Source: Alphaproteobacteria bacterium
Lineage (GTDB): Bacteria > Pseudomonadota > Alphaproteobacteria > UBA9655
DNA: 64,000 bases
Assembly (NCBI GenBank): GCA_013815465.1
Contig: JACDGE010000001.1
Span: forward strand, 1 to 64,000
Direction: 5' to 3'
The position numbers and the translations under genes were made by a program. Below, piece after piece: positions 44,893 to 54,668 of this stretch (position 1 is its first letter; every line of letters starts with the position of its first letter). Under the pieces are notes generated by a model that worked only from the letters and a program-made list of their open reading frames with translations, did no database searches and was not told the DNA's origin.

Positions 44893-46224
44893 TCATTTTT
44901 CCGCCCGGGGATATTTTTCCTTAATCAGGAAAATGACAACACATGCGAGCGCTAAGCAAACCGTAATTGAACTTAAGGAAAACGTATATTCGGAAAGAGT
45001 GTAAGAACGAACCCCATTCTCAAATCCACCCTGCCAAACAAGGTCTAAAAGTTTTCCAATGAGGGGCATGAAAATCACCCCACTCAGCATGCAGATCATG
45101 TTGTGAACGCCTCCTGCTGTGGCACTGGCTGAAAGGGGATTAAGAGCACAGGTCATGGCAAAGGCTAAAAACTGCCCCCCTAAGAAGAGGCCCGCAAGAA
45201 ACATACAGATCACAAGAAGCCAGAGGGGCATCCCCGGAATGTAAAGGATAGCTGAAAAGAAGACCAGAGCCCCTAAGGCGGAAATAAAGGCGGTCGTTTT
45301 GTACGCCTTAAGGAAATTACATAAAAATGAAAATAGAGGGGAACCCAGACCAAGACCAATAAGAACCACATCATTGATGATTGCCGCTGACTGTTTATCC
45401 AATTGATAAGCCGAGAGGAGATAAGGGATGCCCCAAAGATCCGTAAATCCGGACAAGGGTACGTACATAAGGAGCCCATAAGCTCCAATGAGCCAACTCT
45501 GGGGTTTACGTATAACCTCGATAATGCTCGTTACAAGACCCATTTGAGGAAGGTGAATCTCACTGTCCCCGTGGCTCTTAAGAACTTCTCTTTCCAGTTC
45601 TTGAGGCGGGGTATCGCGAACGATCATCCATCCAAGAGCTGCAAGAGCAAACCCAATAAAGGCTACAAGCCACATGGCATGACGCCATCCATAGACATCA
45701 ACGAGCCAAGCGAGGGGATACCCAGCCGAAACACCACCAACTGTTCCAAGAGCAACTGTCAATCCAACAATTAAGGGCAGTTTGTGGGACGGAAACCATA
45801 ATGTTCCCAGCTTTAGACAACTCAGAAAAGCCATGGCCGACCCAATTCCCATGAGCGTTCTTCCAAAAGCGGCAACGTACACAGAATCTGCTACAGAAAA
45901 CAGCAACGTACTTATACTGCAGATAATAGCAGCAATGGTTAAGACCCGCCGAGGTTTAAAGTAATCCATTAGGGATCCGGCCGGCACCTGTAAGGTTGCA
46001 TAGGCGTTGTAATAACAAGCTGTTAAAATTCCAAGGGTACAGGCATCCACCTGAAAAGCCGTCATAAGATCGCCAGCCATAACCTTAGGAGAAGCGCGCA
46101 GCATAAACTGATAGCAATAAAAAAGGGCCGCACAACCCCAAATAAGCCAGCTTTTTTTATAAGAGATTCCACGATTCAAGCGACTGTTTTTCGCTTGAAG
46201 GTTTTTTGAGCCTGACTCGTTCAT
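44893..46224 (-). CDS. MFS family transporter
   Basis: A 443-residue major facilitator with ~12 membrane helices. The N-terminal half has the family motif FGRTLMGIGSAMAF and QVPAGSLMDYFKPRR (motif A-like loop between helices 2 and 3). The family resembles the sugar/organophosphate and amino-acid type carriers found in intracellular bacteria, but the substrate is not evident. It is translated just before the GNAT gene. Confidence 0.88.
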   Translation of the reverse strand: MNESGSKNLQAKNSRLNRGISYKKSWLIWGCAALFYCYQFMLRASPKVMAGDLMTAFQVDACTLGILTACYYNAYATLQVPAGSLMDYFKPRRVLTIAAIICSISTLLFSVADSVYVAAFGRTLMGIGSAMAFLSCLKLGTLWFPSHKLPLIVGLTVALGTVGGVSAGYPLAWLVDVYGWRHAMWLVAFIGFALAALGWMIVRDTPPQELEREVLKSHGDSEIHLPQMGLVTSIIEVIRKPQSWLIGAYGLLMYVPLSGFTDLWGIPYLLSAYQLDKQSAAIINDVVLIGLGLGSPLFSFLCNFLKAYKTTAFISALGALVFFSAILYIPGMPLWLLVICMFLAGLFLGGQFLAFAMTCALNPLSASATAGGVHNMICMLSGVIFMPLIGKLLDLVWQGGFENGVRSYTLSEYTFSLSSITVCLALACVVIFLIKEKYPRAEK

Positions 46225-46500
46225 TATGTGACCACGTTAAATAACTTTGAAATTCTCTTTAAGTTTAAATTGTTATTGGGTGTGGGTCAATTCAGAAAGT
46301 CGTCTTTTCCAGAGTTATCTCCCGACGAGTACAGAGGGCGCCGCAAAGATCGTCAGCGGGGCTAACCCCCATCTAATCTTATCGGCCCAAAGGGATGAAT
46401 CCGCTTAACGTATCTCACCGCAACCCTCTTAACCTACTTTGGCCAGAGATACAAAAATCACAAGGGGGCAGTCAGAAGCTGTGATAAAAGCATACCTTGA
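46225..46500. other. Intergenic, compositionally odd, unassigned
   Basis: Between about 46310 and 46490 the sequence is GC-richer than the flanks, with short inverted stretches (for example AGCGGGGCTAACCCCC). It may be a decayed repeat or an RNA; I could not match it to a known one. Confidence 0.3.
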
Positions 46501-46806
46501 CTAAAAATCGCCGTCGCATTTGTAGTTTTGGCTCCTCAGTAGCATAACTTCAGATTCGCATTGGTCTTTGTTTTTAGGATCGCCCCCAGCAAAAGGAGGG
46601 TGATTCTGACGACAACGCTCTACAGCCCCTGAGATTGCAGCGAAACCCTCACAACCTCTTCCAAGTTTGCCCAGAGCTTCACAAGTATCAATAACATATT
46701 TACAATCTACACCCTTGCTTTCTTGAACAAAGACTACTGACATAAGAAGGAGAGCGCAGGCGCCCGTCAAAGCAGGTACGATTTTAAATTTTCTAGACAT
46801 ATTCAT
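46501..46806 (-). CDS. Small secreted Cys-rich protein
   Basis: 101 residues with a long signal peptide (~1–32) and six cysteines in the mature part. The ATG at 46806 or the Met two codons on (46800) may be the start, both after AAGGAAA. No family recognised. Confidence 0.65.
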   Translation of the reverse strand: MNMSRKFKIVPALTGACALLLMSVVFVQESKGVDCKYVIDTCEALGKLGRGCEGFAAISGAVERCRQNHPPFAGGDPKNKDQCESEVMLLRSQNYKCDGDF

Positions 46807-46959
46807 TTTCCTTTCTGTTTTTTGTTAAAAGATGGAGTCTATGATCAGTATAGCTTCATTGGGTTAAAATTTTATGAATGGGGATGATTTTTTTATGCCG
46901 CATCCTAATGAAGGTAAATGGATAGCACTTTGATATTTAAAAAATCCCCGCTTCGCAGG

Positions 46960-47047
46960 GAAGGACCCCTCACCCGCTCTTGTGACGCGACCTCTCCTAC
47001 ACCCCCCACGGGCGTCATCCCCGTCCTCGCGGAGGCGGGGATGACGC
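46960..47047. repeat. REP-like hairpin
   Basis: GGCGTCATCCCCG...GAGGCGGGGATGACGCC forms a perfect palindrome at 47009–47047, with a second Cys-rich gene and the NamZ-like gene on either side. A related GCTTCGCAGGGAAGG stretch precedes it. Confidence 0.65.
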
Positions 47048-47054
47048 CATTTGA

Positions 47055-48149
47055 TTAGCGAGTGAGCGCCTCTAAAACCTCACGCCCACCCAACCCTTGC
47101 TCAAGACCCAGACGCAAAGCATTAGTCCCTAACAAATAGTCGATGAAATAAGCATCATTGTTCCGTCCCATCGGTTCCCACTGAAAATCACCATAGTGTT
47201 CTTTTAAAAAGAAAATAATCTTAATGCCCAACTCAAAAGCATTAATATTGAGAGGATCGACGAGAAGGAGATGAGCGCCATGACACTCCTCACCCTTATA
47301 TTTTCCTGACTGAGGCGTAAAAGTAATGGGCCTCGCTTGAATTCCACACCCCAAGGGGTTTAAATAATTCACAAGCGCCCGATGGTCTAATCCGGGCGCC
47401 CCCAGACAGGTGAAAGGCAAACTCGTGCCCCGGCCTTCGGAAACATTAGTGCCCTCTAATAACACGAGCGCAGGATAGAGCAGGACGGACTCCCAACTGG
47501 GAAGATTGGGCGAGGGGGAAATCCACGGATAGTGGTAAGGTTGATGATAGGGTGGACAAGGAATAATAGTCAGGGACCTCTCCCAAAAGGTAGCCAATAA
47601 TTGCCCCATCGTTTGGCCATGTTGAAACGGTGTATCTACATAGCCGACCAATGAACGAAACGCCGGGTCAAGCAAAGGACCTCTGACAGGAGAGCCCAAG
47701 GGATTGGGGCGATCACACACTATCACTTCAAGGGAAAGGTCAGCACACGCTTCTAAAAGCTTCGCACAGGTTGACACATAAGTGTAACACCGCAAGCCCA
47801 CATCCTGCAGATCGATGAGCAAGCAATCGATAGACTCTTGCCTGAAGAACTCAAGGAATTTTTTATTGCCCCCATAGAGGCTAAAAAGAGGGAGTTCCAG
47901 GGTCGGGTCGAACCCATCTTCCACCTTGATGCCCTCGCTGATGAGTCCGCTCCACCCATGCTCAGGGGTCAGAATGCACTTTAGCCCCTCCCCAAGTTTC
48001 TCGCGCAAGGCGTAGGCCGAGAGTTGATAGGTTTGGGTTAAGGAATTTTGATGGGTGACCAGCGCAACCCTTTTCTTGGCAAGGGATGTGATGAGAGCCT
48101 CATCCTGTAACAGGACATCGATGCCACACATAGGAAGAGTTTGAGTCAT
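47055..48149 (-). CDS. NamZ-like (DUF1343) exo-beta-N-acetylmuramidase
   Basis: 364 residues from ATG 48149, which overlaps the pgk stop as ATGA; the longer start at 48200 lies in pgk. The family landmarks are GIDVLL, RVALVTHQNSLT, LTPEHGWSG and LYGGNKK, and CLLIDLQDVGLRCYTYVSTC, VCDRPNPLG and LEGTNVSEGRGTSLPF follow. Family members release MurNAc from peptidoglycan fragments, so it may serve wall recycling. No signal peptide is visible, so it may act in the cytoplasm. Confidence 0.85.
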   Translation of the reverse strand: MTQTLPMCGIDVLLQDEALITSLAKKRVALVTHQNSLTQTYQLSAYALREKLGEGLKCILTPEHGWSGLISEGIKVEDGFDPTLELPLFSLYGGNKKFLEFFRQESIDCLLIDLQDVGLRCYTYVSTCAKLLEACADLSLEVIVCDRPNPLGSPVRGPLLDPAFRSLVGYVDTPFQHGQTMGQLLATFWERSLTIIPCPPYHQPYHYPWISPSPNLPSWESVLLYPALVLLEGTNVSEGRGTSLPFTCLGAPGLDHRALVNYLNPLGCGIQARPITFTPQSGKYKGEECHGAHLLLVDPLNINAFELGIKIIFFLKEHYGDFQWEPMGRNNDAYFIDYLLGTNALRLGLEQGLGGREVLEALTR

Positions 48150-49333
48150 AAGGTGGGTTCCAATGCCACCACACCCGGCAAAGGCTTTCCTTCGAGCCAT
48201 TCTAAAAAGGCGCCGCCTGCCGTTGAAACGTAACTGAAATCGTCCATAACGTCAGCATGGGCAAGAGCTGCAACCGTATCGCCCCCACCGGCTACAGACA
48301 GCAGCGAACCCTGTCGCGTTAGACGAGCAACGCCGGTGGCCACAGCCGTCGTGCCTTGATCAAAGGGAGGAATTTCAAAAACCCCAACGGGGCCATTCCA
48401 CAGCAAGGTGTGACAAGACTGGAGGCGTTCTAAAATATGCGTAACGGTTAAGGGACCCATATCAAAGATTTTTTCATCACTTTTAAGGTCGGAAACAAGA
48501 CAGGTTCTCACACTTTCTTCGTCTTCAAGGCTTGTGGCAACGACCCCATCAATGGGTAAAAGAATTTCACATTTCCTAGTCAATAAGGTCTTAGCCGTCT
48601 CCAAAAGATCCGGCTCATAGAGGGATGCGCCCACATCATACCCTTGGGCTGCTAGAAACGTATTGGCCATTGCGCCGCCGACAACGAGGACATCAACTTT
48701 TTCAGTCAAATGTTCCAAAAGAGGAAGCTTTGTGGAAACCTTTGCTCCCCCGACAATGGCCATTAATGGTTTTTTCGGATGGGTCAACGCCTGGGTCAAT
48801 GCCTTGAGCTCTTCTTCCATCAATCGCCCCGCATAGGAGGGCAGGAGATGGGCAATCCCTTCCGTAGAGGTGTGTGCCCGGTGGGCAGCAGAAAACGCAT
48901 CATTCACGTAGATATCGCCCCAGCGGGCCATTTGGTGAGCAAAGGTAGGGTCATTTTTTTCCTCCCCTTCTGCAAAACGAATGTTCTCTAAAAGCAGGAT
49001 TTCCCCGGGATGAAGGGACTTAATTTTTTCATCAACGCGAGAGCCTTGGTATGCCTCACAAAAAAAGACAGGCGTGGGGCCCATGGCCTTTTTTAAGGCT
49101 TGAGCAATGGGAGCCAGAGTAAGGGAAGGATCTTCCCCCCGCGGCCGCCCCATGTGGGCCATAACGATGACCTTCGCACCCATGGCTGTGAGTTCCTTCA
49201 ACGTTCGTAGAGAACGCGTAAGGCGGGTCAAATCCGTAACCTGACCGTTTTGAGTGGGAAGGTTCAAATCAAGGCGCACTAAAACGCGTTTCCCCTGGGC
49301 TTGTAGCTGATCAAGTGTTAAAAAATTTTCCAT
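48146..49333 (-). CDS. pgk: Phosphoglycerate kinase
   Basis: Glycolytic/gluconeogenic kinase of 395 residues. The N-terminal LVRLDLNLP, the MAHMGRPRG loop, the GGAKVSTKLPLLEHL hinge and GPVGVFE, then GGGDTVAALA near the end are all present. The length is normal. Upstream gap and downstream fba are not in the window. The gene runs into the NamZ-like gene by a 4-bp overlap. Confidence 0.97.
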   Translation of the reverse strand: MENFLTLDQLQAQGKRVLVRLDLNLPTQNGQVTDLTRLTRSLRTLKELTAMGAKVIVMAHMGRPRGEDPSLTLAPIAQALKKAMGPTPVFFCEAYQGSRVDEKIKSLHPGEILLLENIRFAEGEEKNDPTFAHQMARWGDIYVNDAFSAAHRAHTSTEGIAHLLPSYAGRLMEEELKALTQALTHPKKPLMAIVGGAKVSTKLPLLEHLTEKVDVLVVGGAMANTFLAAQGYDVGASLYEPDLLETAKTLLTRKCEILLPIDGVVATSLEDEESVRTCLVSDLKSDEKIFDMGPLTVTHILERLQSCHTLLWNGPVGVFEIPPFDQGTTAVATGVARLTRQGSLLSVAGGGDTVAALAHADVMDDFSYVSTAGGAFLEWLEGKPLPGVVALEPTL

Positions 49334-49526
49334 AAACGTAACCTCTCTTTTCTTCCGTGTAGCATATTATTTCTTCTGAAACGAAGCTATATATTTTTTC
49401 CTCAAATGGCCAATTAAGGACACTAAAAAATTTGCGTTTTTTCCTCTTTTTTGAGAAAGTAAATGTAAGATAGGAGAAATCCACCAAATTCAATAAATAA
49501 GTTAAATCCATGCGGAGAAAAAGATC

Positions 49527-49781
49527 ATGACTCCAGACACCCTTACACCAAAACGCATTTTGAAAGAACTTCACGAGATCTATCTTATGGCCTTGGGGAA
49601 AGCACAATATTCGGTTGCTTTGAAAATACAAGAACTTTTGGGGCGTGAGGTCGGTCTTTTTCTCGCTAAGAACAATGCGGCTGAGAAAAACAAAATATCC
49701 GTGGATGCGCTTTCCGATGAAGACATAACCCACCTCATCGAAGACCTTGAAGCTAAGCTTAGCACCCCCACACAAAAATAG
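49527..49781 (+). CDS. Hypothetical 84-residue protein
   Basis: No recognised family. It starts MTPDTLTPKRILKELHEIY and is helical and soluble, ending in Asp/Glu-rich DEDITHLIEDLEAKL. AAGATC-like ribosome site only, and it is divergent from pgk. It looks like a small cytoplasmic or DNA-associated protein, with no firm basis for a role. Confidence 0.55.
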   Translation: MTPDTLTPKRILKELHEIYLMALGKAQYSVALKIQELLGREVGLFLAKNNAAEKNKISVDALSDEDITHLIEDLEAKLSTPTQK

Positions 49782-49854
49782 GCCTATTTAAAATGGTTGA
49801 CGTTTAAAAAATATTTTGTTACAAAAATAAAGTAAATATTTTTAGGGTATTAAA

Positions 49855-51762
49855 ATGTTAAAATATGTTCCTTTGTCTTTAATTCTCGCTAGTCTTTCTG
49901 TCTCTACTTGCTATGGCATGGATGCTGAAAGCCGTAGGGAAGCCATCCGGGCGCGGCTGCAAAAAAAACGCGAAGGGCAGCTACCATCTTTCCAACCACC
50001 TCAACACCAAGATCCTCATGTTCTTGCTCAATTAACTGAATTCGCAATATTGCAGCAAGAGATGCAAAGAGCTGCCATACTGGGTGAACAAATGGAATCG
50101 TTGCAAGAAAGGCTACAAGGAGCTTCTTCACCACAAGACCAAATGGCTTTAATAAAGGGGATAGTAGGATTAGCAGGGAAACAAACACAACTAATCTCAA
50201 GGCATACCCAAAGGCAATTGGAACCTCAAGAGAGATTCCTAAATATACTAGTAAATAACAGGCCTAATCATAAAAATACGGTGTATGAAAAATATACAGG
50301 TGAAATTAAACATTTAATTGGTTTAGCAAATACGATTGGTAAGATTCAAATTGAGAAAATTGGACAATTGGATGATAGGGATAGAGTAGCTCTAACACAA
50401 TTGCCAATTATTAAAAATAATCTCTTAGAAAGCTTAAAATCAGGTTTAGAATTTATAGAGAAATTTTATGCGCATCCTGTAAACAAGAAAAGGTTTGCTG
50501 ATGATCGTTATGAGGGATTCTCTACAGAACAAATCGCTGCTGTTAATATATTGCCCTTTATACGACATGATTCTGCAAGATACGACGAGATGCTCTCTAG
50601 AGTCTTTTCATTAGATATGCCGGAACCCCAAATAACTGCTGAACATGCATCAAGACTCATTGAAGATCATGGAACGCAAAAGCCAGGGGCATTACTAAAG
50701 GTACTGCTTTCCTCTATTGAAGAAGCAGATTTTAATGATCCTATCTGTCTTATGAAACAATATGCATCACTTTTGGAATATGGATTAAGCGAACTTTATA
50801 AATCAAATAAAGCGAAGGATGGACTCACACTTAAGCGTCGTCGGTTATTATTTTCTTTTTCAAATGGTGAGGTGGAAATCTGTTTAAAATTTTCCCGCCA
50901 ACTCTTTCCCTATGTTCAGAATATGCAAAAAGTTCTGCAAATAGCCGAATATGATAAAATTTTTTCTTACCAGAACTTGATTGAACAAGAGCTTGATGCA
51001 CGAAAATTAGAAGTCCAATCTCCTCCTCCATTTTCAAGAAAGACGATTGAAGCGCTGCAAGTCAGATATCAGGAGCGGGAAATTCCTGAAAAAGAAACAC
51101 CGATTGAACCACCTGTAATTATTAAGAAAAAACTTTTGCCTGCTAAAGAAGAGGGGTCCGTCATCACAAGCCCGACTGAGGATTATTCTTCACCTTCTAC
51201 GCCTCAAAATCTCAAGAAGGGTTATAAGGGGCCTGCTGATACAGATCTTCGGTACCAACGTAAGCAAGACGCTAAAGACATGAAGAAGAAAAATGTTCAG
51301 CCCCTGACGCAACCTATAAAATTGTTCACAGAAAAAACTGAACAACCGAAAGCTCATACCTCAATTGTTAAAATTGGAGGGGGGCCCTTTAAAATCTATA
51401 AAAGAATCGTGGATGGAACATTTAAAGGTTCTATGGAAAAAGTTGTTCTCCTCATTGAGGCTTTAGGAGGAAAGGTTGATGAAGGAAGAAGCGGTTCTCG
51501 TATTAAGTTTGAATTGCCTTATATTACTCATCAAAACACAATGGCCTATCATGATATGTTACCTCTAGAATATGAGGGTGAGAATGACGAGGTTGAGCTT
51601 GAAGTCTTGAACGCGCCAGCAGTAAAGGGTCCAGTTCTTCATGACGGTATGCATGTGCCCCATAAAAAAAAGTCTAGCAAATTGCGTCCAGAGCATATTG
51701 ATGATGTTAAGGCAATCCTTATTAAGGCTGGGTATATTGAAGGGGCTGTTCAAAAGCAATAG
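49855..51762 (+). CDS. Secreted protein with C-terminal HicA-like domain
   Basis: 635 residues. The signal peptide (~1–21) ends near CYG. Then come a coiled-coil/charged region (~23–120) and a helical middle (~120–450), and a Pro/Lys-rich stretch (~400–490). The C-terminus (~505–632) reads as a dsRBD-like HicA fold: MEKVVLLIEALGG, RSGSRIKF (Arg549 where HicA has its catalytic His) and HVPHKKKSSK (~600–609), then KAILIKAGYI. HicA toxins are small cytoplasmic RNases, so an exported fusion is odd. The His-to-Arg change suggests RNA binding without cleavage. It is the first of two secreted genes here. Confidence 0.65.
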   Translation: MLKYVPLSLILASLSVSTCYGMDAESRREAIRARLQKKREGQLPSFQPPQHQDPHVLAQLTEFAILQQEMQRAAILGEQMESLQERLQGASSPQDQMALIKGIVGLAGKQTQLISRHTQRQLEPQERFLNILVNNRPNHKNTVYEKYTGEIKHLIGLANTIGKIQIEKIGQLDDRDRVALTQLPIIKNNLLESLKSGLEFIEKFYAHPVNKKRFADDRYEGFSTEQIAAVNILPFIRHDSARYDEMLSRVFSLDMPEPQITAEHASRLIEDHGTQKPGALLKVLLSSIEEADFNDPICLMKQYASLLEYGLSELYKSNKAKDGLTLKRRRLLFSFSNGEVEICLKFSRQLFPYVQNMQKVLQIAEYDKIFSYQNLIEQELDARKLEVQSPPPFSRKTIEALQVRYQEREIPEKETPIEPPVIIKKKLLPAKEEGSVITSPTEDYSSPSTPQNLKKGYKGPADTDLRYQRKQDAKDMKKKNVQPLTQPIKLFTEKTEQPKAHTSIVKIGGGPFKIYKRIVDGTFKGSMEKVVLLIEALGGKVDEGRSGSRIKFELPYITHQNTMAYHDMLPLEYEGENDEVELEVLNAPAVKGPVLHDGMHVPHKKKSSKLRPEHIDDVKAILIKAGYIEGAVQKQ

Positions 51763-51780
51763 AGAATTGTTGGGTAGTCG

Positions 51781-51905
51781 GTGCATCCGGAAAGGCTAGG
51801 GTGTTCAGCAGGAGTTAAACTTGTCAGGGTAAGAGTCAGAAGCCCTATAGCGTAAGTAGCAACATGGAAGGAAACTGAGATGTTGAAGCCTACAGGTAAA
51901 GCCCT
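51781..51905 (+). mobile_element. Probable 5' remnant of a group II intron
   Basis: The sequence opens with GTGCATCCGG. It continues with AGGGTGTTCAGCAGGAGTTA, GTAAGAGTCAGAAGCCC and GCAACATGGAAGG...GTTGAAGCC, which follows domain I of bacterial group II introns (compare the GTGCG...AGGGTGTTAAG...GTAAGA start of the Lactococcus intron, from memory). No reverse transcriptase follows; a composite repeat cuts it off. A decayed intron is the best reading. Confidence 0.4.
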
Positions 51906-52032
51906 CTCAAGGATGGGATGACAGATTGAGAGTGTAAAAACTCAACAACAAACATTGTTTTGCATTCCGCAATCTATTGATTGTAGGGGTAAAAAACTCC
52001 GCCGCTATCATCCCGGCCTTGAGCCGGGATCT
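51906..52032. repeat. Composite hairpin-ended repeat, copy 4
   Basis: The near-identical partner of copy 1 (5248–5383), including AAAAAACTCCG and the right end CATCCCGGCCTTGAGCCGGG. The left palindromic arm is decayed at the junction with the group II intron remnant. Confidence 0.75.
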
Positions 52033-52216
52033 AATTTTATGGACCCAATCTATGTCATCCTATGTTTTGAAAGAGGTTCTATTGCAGAACCGGACATTAT
52101 CAAATTGCGCTTACACCCCACAAAAATAGGTTGAAAAAAGGCCTGGGTCTATTTAGGATGAACTTTGTGAAGGATACCTATTTTTTATATTTTTATTTTT
52201 AAAAGGGAGAATTATT

Positions 52217-53299
52217 ATGCGTTATTTAAAAAAGATTAGCACTCTAGCCCTGTTCGCAACAACCGTATTAGGAAGCATTCCTTTTGCTCACGCCATGGAG
52301 CAAACTGAAGAAATAAAGGGACTAAAAAAATTGCCATTTACGGACATTAAAGTAGAGCCTGCAAATAAGGGAATGACGGTTCTTATATCTGTCGAAGAGA
52401 CAGAGAAGGGTAATTTTCGCCCCTTAACTTCCTTTGAGGAAGCAGAGCAAGTCATAAAAACTCTGATCACAGTGTATGGCGAGTCCCCAGAAGACGAGAA
52501 AAAAACAAGATTTCCTTTGGGAATCCGTAAGCGGGAAGAGGGTACAGTCGTCTTCAAAGAAGCAGAATCAGACGATGCTCAGCCCACCTATCGCTTGCTA
52601 ACTGCGGAGCAAGCCACTGAAAAGCTTCAAACGATGCTCGCTTCCGTAAAAGCTGAAGAGTCTAAGAAAGAAGAACCTCTGAAAAAGCGCATTGCAGCGG
52701 AACGAATAGAGGCAGAACGACTTGAGGAAGAAAACGCTGCAACTCTTCAGTTTGAAAAAGAAAAGGCCGAGTTACAAGCTGTATTAGAAGCGCAAGTACT
52801 GGCACTCGAAAAACAAAATGCTCAAACCCTTAGACAACGGCAAGAGCAAGAAATAGCTGCCTTAAAAGCACAACTTGCTCTACAGGCTGAACTTTCTAAA
52901 CAACAAGAAGCTGCTGCGGAACAAGAGAGGCTAAGACTTGAAAAAGAAGCGGCCGTAGCTGCACAAGAAACGCTCAGAATTCAACAAGAAGCCGCGGCTC
53001 AAGCCGAGGCCTTGAGGTTACAACAGCAAGAAGCCGCAGCTGCACAAGAAACGCTCAGAATTCAACAAGAAGCCGCGGCTCAAGCCGAGGCCTTGAGGTT
53101 ACAACAGCAAGAAGCCGTAGCTGCACAAGAAACGCTCAGAATTCAACAAGAAGCCGCGGTTCAACAACAAACGGTACTGGGTTACACGCCAGAGCGAATC
53201 GAACATAATATCAATACAGAAATCACTAGAGGGGCTGAATGCGCTACCAATTTTTTGAAAAACGGTAAATGGAAGCGCGATAAAAAACATAAAAAGTAG
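52217..53299 (+). CDS. Secreted coiled-coil protein with 27-residue repeats
   Basis: 360 residues. The signal peptide (~1–26) ends near AHA. A globular N-terminal part (~30–160) contains TSFEEAEQVIKTL and YRLLTAEQATEKL, followed by a long Ala/Gln/Glu coiled coil (~160–325). In it a 27-residue unit (opening AAQETLRIQQEAAAQAEALR) is repeated. The end is Lys-rich (KWKRDKKHKK). Repeats of this kind change length easily, as in secreted or surface proteins of intracellular bacteria. AAAGGGAG precedes the ATG. No family recognised. Confidence 0.7.
   Translation: MRYLKKISTLALFATTVLGSIPFAHAMEQTEEIKGLKKLPFTDIKVEPANKGMTVLISVEETEKGNFRPLTSFEEAEQVIKTLITVYGESPEDEKKTRFPLGIRKREEGTVVFKEAESDDAQPTYRLLTAEQATEKLQTMLASVKAEESKKEEPLKKRIAAERIEAERLEEENAATLQFEKEKAELQAVLEAQVLALEKQNAQTLRQRQEQEIAALKAQLALQAELSKQQEAAAEQERLRLEKEAAVAAQETLRIQQEAAAQAEALRLQQQEAAAAQETLRIQQEAAAQAEALRLQQQEAVAAQETLRIQQEAAVQQQTVLGYTPERIEHNINTEITRGAECATNFLKNGKWKRDKKHKK
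52958..53162 (+). repeat. 81-bp tandem repeats in the coiled coil
   Basis: Two full 81-bp (27-codon) units begin at 52958 and 53039, and a partial third at 53120. Units differ by one to a few bases, so expansion is recent. The frame is kept. Confidence 0.85.
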
Positions 53300-53384
53300 T
53301 TGTTTAGTAAATAAGGGTAAACGCCCGCGGCGGCGTCATTTCCTGTTGTGGGAATGATAATAGGGGCTTCATCCGTATAAGTTG

Positions 53385-53547
53385 AGATCCCGGATCATCC
53401 TCGCGAAGGCGGAGACCTGGATGACGCCGTCGGGTGTTTTTGTCTATATTAAGCCGTGCATTTAGCTTAAACGGTGTTTGCGATAGAGTGAATAAACCTC
53501 TCCGCTGTCATCCAGGTCTCCGCCTTCGCGAGGATGATCCGGGATCT
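53385..53547. repeat. Composite hairpin-ended repeat, copy 5
   Basis: 163 bp with ends AGATCCCGGATCATCCTCGC and CGAGGATGATCCGGGATCT in opposite sense. It includes GCGAAGGCGGAGACCTGGAT near both tips. The gap 53300–53627 holds only this element and a TTCCTGTTGTGGGAATGA hairpin. Confidence 0.75.
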
Positions 53548-53627
53548 AAAACTTATGGACGACGTCCATAAATGGCAACGGCGAGGGTGTTAGAAACATA
53601 TTTAATATCAGTAGCTAAAAGGACGTT

Positions 53628-54668
53628 ATGACCCTTCATTCAAAAAATGCACTCTATCCAGCAATAGAGCCCTATCATACAGGGTATTTAAACTTAGATG
53701 GTTATCATCAAATGTATTGGGAGGAATCAGGGAATCCGACCGGGGTTCCTGTCCTCGTTATTCATGGTGGGCCAGGTGCGGGATCGTCTCCCCAAACCCG
53801 TCGTTTTTTTGACCCCTCTTATTACCGTATTATTTTGTATGATCAACGGGGGGCTGGCCAATCTCTTCCTCACGGGGATTTAAAGGATAACACCACACCC
53901 CACTTAATTGCAGATATGGAAAAGCTGAGAGCCCACTTGGGTGTGGAGAAGTGGGTTGTTTTTGGAGGTTCATGGGGGGCGACACTCGGAATTGCCTATG
54001 CTGAAGCTCACCCCGATTCCTGTTTAGCACTCATATTACGGGGCATCTTCTTGTGTCGGAGGTCGGAAATTGAATGGTTTTTGTGGGGGGCTCAAACCAT
54101 TTTCCCGGAAGAATTTCGTAAATTGGTTGCTCCTTTAAAGCCTGAGGAACGAACAGACTGGTGGGCCATCCTTCAAGCCTATTACAAGCTTCTCACCAAT
54201 CCGGATTCTGATGTACATATGCCAGCCGCCAAGATTTGGAGCTGCTATGAAGGGGTGATAGCGACGTTACTCCCAAATCCGGACGTGGTCGCTGCTTATG
54301 ATGCCACGGCATTGGGGCTTGCTCGTATCGAAGCGCATTACTTTCTTCATGATATTTTCTTACCCGAAAATGATCTTTTAAATAAAATAGATCGTATTCG
54401 TCATATTCCTACTGTTATTGTTCATGGACGGTATGATATAGTCTGCCCCATCATCTCGGCTGATGATGTGGTTCAGAAATGGCCAGAAGCTGACTATCGC
54501 ATTATTCCCGATGGGGGGCATTCGGCTTTTGAGCCGGGTGTGCAGCGAGAATTGGTGAAAGTTATGGAAGAATTAAAAAAATTAACAAACAACAAAGGAA
54601 ATACGTTTCATGAAACCATTTTTTTTAGCGGGGTTTTTAGCTGTCACAACCCCTATAATTGCTTGTAA
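53628..54668 (+). CDS. pip: Proline iminopeptidase
   Basis: An alpha/beta hydrolase of 346 residues that releases N-terminal proline from peptides. HGGPGAGSS (oxyanion), nucleophile Ser in [13 protein letters not shown], Asp in HGRYDIVCP and His in GGHSAFEPG make the set. The last ~25 residues read past the usual end into the next gene, overlapping it by 59 bp, so the tail is likely an accident of a lost stop. It supplies proline that could feed PutA (17.8 kb). Confidence 0.92.
   Translation: MTLHSKNALYPAIEPYHTGYLNLDGYHQMYWEESGNPTGVPVLVIHGGPGAGSSPQTRRFFDPSYYRIILYDQRGAGQSLPHGDLKDNTTPHLIADMEKLRAHLGVEKWVVFGGSWGATLGIAYAEAHPDSCLALILRGIFLCRRSEIEWFLWGAQTIFPEEFRKLVAPLKPEERTDWWAILQAYYKLLTNPDSDVHMPAAKIWSCYEGVIATLLPNPDVVAAYDATALGLARIEAHYFLHDIFLPENDLLNKIDRIRHIPTVIVHGRYDIVCPIISADDVVQKWPEADYRIIPDGGHSAFEPGVQRELVKVMEELKKLTNNKGNTFHETIFFSGVFSCHNPYNCL

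Noticed and set aside
46310-46490. Possible RNA gene in the gap between the MFS and Cys-rich genes
   Set aside because: GC-richer than the flanks with some pairing potential, but no promoter, terminator or known RNA core; left as unassigned.
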